From positions 434,001 through 498,000 of the forward strand of contig NZ_JAEDAE010000001.1 of NCBI RefSeq assembly GCF_016056375.1: 64,000 nucleotides of DNA, given 5' to 3'. This stretch comes from Hymenobacter negativus. GTDB lineage: Bacteria; Bacteroidota; Bacteroidia; Cytophagales; Hymenobacteraceae. This document shows positions 61,107 to 64,000 of the stretch, in pieces. The notes beneath the pieces were generated by a model. It was not told the DNA's origin. It was given only the letters and a program-made list of their open reading frames with translations, and made no database searches. Each line of letters opens with the position of its first letter. Position 1 is the first letter of the stretch. The translations under genes were made by a program, and so were the position numbers.

Positions 61107-62048
61107 CTAGGACTTAAAAGTAGCCTTTATTTGGTCAACAATTCCGGAATCGGCCATGTTGAAGCCCTGCACCAGCATGTTGCCAATGGCCAAAGGCGTA
61201 CTGCGCCCGTGCCCGATAATTGCGTTGTCGTTGATGCCCAGAATGGGCGAGCCGCCCACGGCTTCGTAGTTGAATTTGTCGAAGAACGGGTCGTGGATGT
61301 GCTTGGCTTCCATCAGTTCGTAGATGGATTCAGCCATTTTCAGCAGAATGTTGCCCGTGAAGCCGTCGCACACAATCACGTCGGCTTTGTCGTTGAACAT
61401 ATCGCGCCCTTCCACGTTGCCCACGAAATGGATGTGCGGATTCACCTTCAGCAGCTGGTGCGCGGCCTGGGTGATGGGCGTGCCTTTGCCCTCTTCTTCG
61501 CCCAGGTTCACGAGGCCCACTTTGGGCTGCTCGATGCCCAGCACGTAGCGGGCATACAAGAAGCCGAGCTCGCCGAATTGCTCCAGCATTTCGGGCTTGC
61601 ACTCGGCATTGGCTCCCACATCCAGCAGGATGCCGAATTCGCCCGTCATTTTGGGAACGAAATTGGCAATGGCGGGGCGAATCACGCCGGGCACGGCCTT
61701 CACCGTGAGCATTGCCCCCACGAGCATGGCGCCCGTGTTGCCAGCCGAGCAAAACGCATCGACTTCGCCCGTGAGGAGCATTTTGTAGCCCACGGCAATG
61801 CTCGAGTCCTGCTTCTGCTGGAAGGCTTTGGCAGGGTGCTCGCCCATGTCGATAACCTGCGACGCGGGAACGAACTCGAGCGCGGCTCCGGCCGGGCCGG
61901 CAGCCTGAAGCAGGGGACGCACGGCGTCTTCCTGGCCGATGAGGACAATGGTGGCCCGGCCAGCGAGCTGTTCGGCGGCCAGCAGGGCACCCGCCACGGC
62001 GGCTTGGGGGGCGAAATCGCCGCCCATTGCGTCGAGGGCTATTTTCAT
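61107..62048 (-). CDS. plsX: Phosphate acyltransferase PlsX
   Basis: A 313-residue enzyme making acyl phosphate from acyl-ACP for phospholipid synthesis. It starts [25 protein letters not shown]; further motifs [58 protein letters not shown] and [20 protein letters not shown]. Normal length. It follows rpmF across a terminator and has its own -7 box (TACTTTTG, 62083-62090), so the genes are neighbours rather than a strict operon. Confidence 0.96.
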   Translation of the reverse strand: MKIALDAMGGDFAPQAAVAGALLAAEQLAGRATIVLIGQEDAVRPLLQAAGPAGAALEFVPASQVIDMGEHPAKAFQQKQDSSIAVGYKMLLTGEVDAFCSAGNTGAMLVGAMLTVKAVPGVIRPAIANFVPKMTGEFGILLDVGANAECKPEMLEQFGELGFLYARYVLGIEQPKVGLVNLGEEEGKGTPITQAAHQLLKVNPHIHFVGNVEGRDMFNDKADVIVCDGFTGNILLKMAESIYELMEAKHIHDPFFDKFNYEAVGGSPILGINDNAIIGHGRSTPLAIGNMLVQGFNMADSGIVDQIKATFKS

Positions 62049-62082
62049 GAAAGAGGTGTTTGGAGGTAGGTCAGCGGAAAAT

Positions 62083-62090
62083 CAAAAGTA
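62083..62090 (-). promoter_or_regulatory. -7 box of plsX
   Basis: TACTTTTG on the minus strand, 35 bases before the ATG and directly after the rpmF terminator. Confidence 0.5.
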
Positions 62091-62092
62091 CC

Positions 62093-62134
62093 AAAAATCC
62101 GGCCCCGCTGGCTTAAAAAAGGAGCGAAGCCGGA
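62093..62134 (-). terminator. rpmF terminator
   Basis: TCCGGC at 62098-62103 pairs with 62129-62134; the A5 to its left reads as T5 after the hairpin on the minus strand. Confidence 0.65.
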
Positions 62135-62167
62135 CCTAGTGGTGCCGCGAAGTAACAACCAAACGCG

Positions 62168-62398
62168 CTATTCGTCGTCGCCGGTAGCATCGGCCGCAGG
62201 AGCGGCGTTGGTTTTTGCGTAGTTTTTGATAGCCAGCTGGCCGTTGTGGTACAGGTCGCCATCCACTACGTAGGCCTTGTGGCGCAGGTGCAGCTCGCCC
62301 GTGTTGGGGCACAAGGTCACGGCCTTAGGGGTCAGCTTGTAGTGGGTACGACGCTTGTCGCGAACGGCGGAAGAAGTGCGGCGCTTAGGATGTGCCAT
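62168..62398 (-). CDS. rpmF: 50S ribosomal protein L32
   Basis: A 76-residue ribosomal protein: MAHPKRRTSSAVRDKRRTHY, then LCPNTGELHLRHKAY. In most L32 a CxxC...CxxC zinc ribbon occurs; here the pattern has decayed to a single Cys (TLCPNTGE), a zinc-free L32 form. An extra acidic/Ala tail ends the protein (AADATGDDE). Lies between plsX and DUF177, its usual context. Confidence 0.94.
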   Translation of the reverse strand: MAHPKRRTSSAVRDKRRTHYKLTPKAVTLCPNTGELHLRHKAYVVDGDLYHNGQLAIKNYAKTNAAPAADATGDDE

Positions 62399-62467
62399 GG
62401 TTTAGTTGAAATTAGGGGATTGAAGTTGCGGTTAACGAGTGGGGAGCGACTCGGGGCACTGACGGAT

Positions 62468-63001
62468 TCAGTTCAGGTTGCGCAGGGCGGCCCAGCGCGG
62501 GTCGGCCGGCTCGTCGTCGTCGGGTCCCTCGTTTTCGTCGCGGGTCGAGAAGATGAGCTTGGTTTCGGCGTCGGGGTTGTCGTCGGCCTCGTTCTGGAAG
62601 CGCGGGTGCAGCTTCTTCATGGGCAGGGCCAGGCCGATGTAGTCGTAGAGGTGCTGCGCCAGCGGCAGGGTCTGGGTGTCGGGCGTGATTTGCAGCACGT
62701 TGTCGTCCAGCTCCTTAGCTTCGTCGCCGAAGCGCACCAGCAGTTGTTCGTGAATATCCAGCGGCTGGTCGAACTCATCGAGGCTGCGGTCGCAGGTGAG
62801 CTGCACGGTGCCGGTGATATGGAAGTTCAGCGTGAGCAGGCGCTCGGTTTTGATGAGCTCCACGTCGGCGTGCAGGTGGCCTTGCTCCACCAGCGGCTGG
62901 TCGAACAGGGCGAAGAATTCGGGACCCAGCTCGAACTCAAAGTGGTGCGTTTTCAGCGCCAGCTTGGCTAAGTTGAGGTCGTATTTGCTTTCTTTTTTCA
63001 C
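62468..63001 (-). CDS. DUF177 family protein (YceD)
   Basis: A 177-residue protein of the YceD/DUF177 family, encoded beside rpmF in most bacteria and linked to 23S rRNA or L32 expression. Motifs: LNFHITGTVQLTCDRSLDEFDQPL and a RFGDEAKELDDNVL tract. An open frame begins 24 bases further up at a TTG, but that codon lies inside the -7 box (63023-63030), so a GTG at 63001 (VKKESKYDLNLAKL) is the likely start. The C-terminus is acidic (DDDEPADPRW). Confidence 0.85.
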   Translation of the reverse strand: MKKESKYDLNLAKLALKTHHFEFELGPEFFALFDQPLVEQGHLHADVELIKTERLLTLNFHITGTVQLTCDRSLDEFDQPLDIHEQLLVRFGDEAKELDDNVLQITPDTQTLPLAQHLYDYIGLALPMKKLHPRFQNEADDNPDAETKLIFSTRDENEGPDDDEPADPRWAALRNLN

Positions 63002-63022
63002 GGTCGCTTGGATAGCAGGGGG

Positions 63023-63030
63023 CAAAAGTA
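63023..63030 (-). promoter_or_regulatory. -7 box of the DUF177-rpmF unit
   Basis: TACTTTTG on the minus strand, 21 bases before the GTG start at 63001. Confidence 0.5.
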
Positions 63031-63078
63031 GTGAAAATCCGGCTTTTTGCCAAAAGCTCGGGCTATTTTCCCGGTTGT

Positions 63079-63447
63079 TCAGGCAGTTTTGAGGATGAAT
63101 TCGGGGCTGATGTGCAGGCGCTCGTAGAGCTTTTTGGCCAGGTCCATGGTTACGCGCCGCTTGCCGCTCAGGATTTGGGAGAGGCGGCCGGGCGGCACTT
63201 CGAGCAGGGCGGCGAGTTCCTTTTGCTTAAGGTGCTGTTGCTGGCGCTTCAACTCAATCATGGCCGGCAGGGTAGTGGGCTTGGGCGGCAGGGGAAAAAT
63301 TTCCATCCGAAGCTCGTAGTCCTCGATGGCTTCGGCTAACTCACGGGCACGGGGCTGAATTTCCGGATGCGCGTCTATGTCTTGCGCTTCCAAAGTATCA
63401 AATTCGCGAAACGCTTGGCGCAGTTCTTCGGGGGTGTTAATAATCAT
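63079..63447 (-). CDS. higA: HigA-type antitoxin
   Basis: A 122-residue antitoxin with an XRE helix-turn-helix in its C-terminal half (LKQKELAALLEVPPGRLSQILSGKRRVTMDLAKKLYERL), preceded by an N-terminal dimer region (MIINTPEELRQAFREFDTL). It binds and neutralises the HigB toxin and represses the operon. Overlaps higB by four bases. The pair lies in a gap between DUF177 and pdxA that is otherwise housekeeping, so it was probably acquired. Confidence 0.88.
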   Translation of the reverse strand: MIINTPEELRQAFREFDTLEAQDIDAHPEIQPRARELAEAIEDYELRMEIFPLPPKPTTLPAMIELKRQQQHLKQKELAALLEVPPGRLSQILSGKRRVTMDLAKKLYERLHISPEFILKTA

Positions 63448-63752
63448 GGCCTTATAAACTCAATAGTAGTCGCGTCAATGGCATCGTATTGCCGATGCGT
63501 GCCGACAAACTTGATATAAACGGTGCGCGTCGTGAAAGAAATGGATGCAATCAAGCGGTAGTGGTTGCCTTTTATGTTGAAAACAAAACGCTGGTTGCCA
63601 ACATAATCAGCAGTACCAAAAGACTGCCGCACGGCTGCACCATTTGCCCAATCAACGCCGCGCACATAGTGGTACCACTCTTCCAAAGCCGATTCCGCAT
63701 CGGGATGGGCCAATACAAAAGCGCGCAACACGGCTCGGCTGATAATGACCAT
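63444..63752 (-). CDS. higB: HigB-type mRNA interferase toxin
   Basis: A 102-residue RelE-fold toxin: MVIISRAVLRAFVLAHPDAE, ALEEWYHYVRGVDWANGAAV, FNIKGNHYRLIASISFTTRTVYIKFVGTHRQYD, and the C-terminal IDATTIEF. The HigB family cuts mRNA on the ribosome. The GNHYRL and KFVGTHRQYD motifs are typical. The start at 63752 is chosen; an upstream in-frame start is possible. Toxin-first order (HigB then HigA) is the usual one for this type. Confidence 0.88.
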   Translation of the reverse strand: MVIISRAVLRAFVLAHPDAESALEEWYHYVRGVDWANGAAVRQSFGTADYVGNQRFVFNIKGNHYRLIASISFTTRTVYIKFVGTHRQYDAIDATTIEFIRP

Positions 63753-63830
63753 GAGCGGATAGAAGCAGAAACGCGGCCGTTGCCAGCCGCGTTTCAAAAT
63801 TAGAAAGAAAATTTCGTTTCTGAGAAGATG

Positions 63831-64000
63831 CTACCGTGCCGAGCGAGGCTGGGCAGCTTCCCAGCGCTGCTTCCAGATGTCGCAAGCCAGGTACACAGCG
63901 GCACGGAAGGACGATTCGTCGGCCCGGTACTGGCCGGCGAGGCCGTAGGCGGTGCCATGGTCGGGCGAGGTGCGGACCACGGGCAGGCCGGCCGTGAAGT
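63831..64000 (-). CDS. pdxA: 4-hydroxythreonine-4-phosphate dehydrogenase, C-terminal end
   Basis: Only the last 55 residues lie in the window. [22 protein letters not shown] is the PdxA signature, including the metal- and substrate-binding histidine of the DHGTA motif. PdxA acts in pyridoxal phosphate synthesis. Its neighbours DUF177, rpmF, plsX and fabH match the usual Bacteroidota arrangement. Confidence 0.93.
   Translation of the reverse strand, partial: FTAGLPVVRTSPDHGTAYGLAGQYRADESSFRAAVYLACDIWKQRWEAAQPRSAR

Overview
The window is a gene-dense, roughly 60% G+C stretch of chromosome from a Bacteroidota bacterium, most like Hymenobacter or a close relative in the Cytophagales. The signs are type IX secretion (T9SS) cargo tails, a PorT homologue, Bacteroidota-type -7 boxes (TAnnTTTG) with no Shine-Dalgarno sequences, Bacteroidota-restricted families (DUF2851, DUF3109, DUF5606, GEVED) and the gene neighbourhood pdxA / DUF177 / rpmF / plsX / fabH / efp / accB / accC. 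I see no rRNA, tRNA, CRISPR array, prophage or insertion sequence. This is mostly core genome with small accessory patches.

Layout. 1-11,992: a UvrD-type helicase (cut at the edge), a DUF3109 protein, cyclophilin, fasciclin lipoprotein, rsgA-waaA, peroxiredoxin, aspartate kinase, fructose-1,6-bisphosphatase, DUF5606, a secreted TonB-like protein and engB. 12,429-18,409: a PorE-like OmpA protein, ubiE-porT, a short-chain dehydrogenase, an alpha/beta hydrolase and cytidine deaminase. 18,561-30,390: two very large T9SS-exported adhesin-like proteins flanking a TPR histidine kinase, a LytTR response regulator and a saccharopine dehydrogenase-like enzyme. 30,627-37,109: an ABC permease/ATPase pair, tRNA methyltransferase, RNase HI, MarC, a class V aminotransferase, aroQ and xerD. 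37,307-48,645: ftsK, lolA, DUF2851, a polytopic membrane protein, a NeuD-like acyltransferase, trhO, nucleoside phosphorylase, a small conserved protein, and divergent acyl-CoA reductase and ferredoxin. 48,724-54,005: a sugar amidotransferase preceded by a nitrilase-fold hydrolase, then valS. 54,079-57,158: small orphan genes around a 2-oxoacid dehydrogenase E2. 57,143-64,000: the fatty-acid/translation cluster, with a HigBA toxin-antitoxin pair between DUF177 and pdxA.

How the parts work together. PorT and the PorE-like protein are likely parts of the secretion and anchoring machinery that would export the two large C-terminally tagged proteins. WaaA, LolA and the acyltransferase build or service the outer membrane. 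AccB, AccC, FabH and PlsX feed fatty acids to lipids.

The least explained content is: (i) the nitrilase plus PP-loop sugar amidotransferase pair, which resembles a split version of glutamine-dependent NAD synthetase; (ii) many intergenic palindromes of several unrelated families, one of them in three copies; (iii) a low-G+C pocket of orphan genes with an apparently 5'-truncated ORF; and (iv) terminator-to-promoter fusions and near-leaderless starts. Functional calls rest on motif and family recognition by eye; no search was run.
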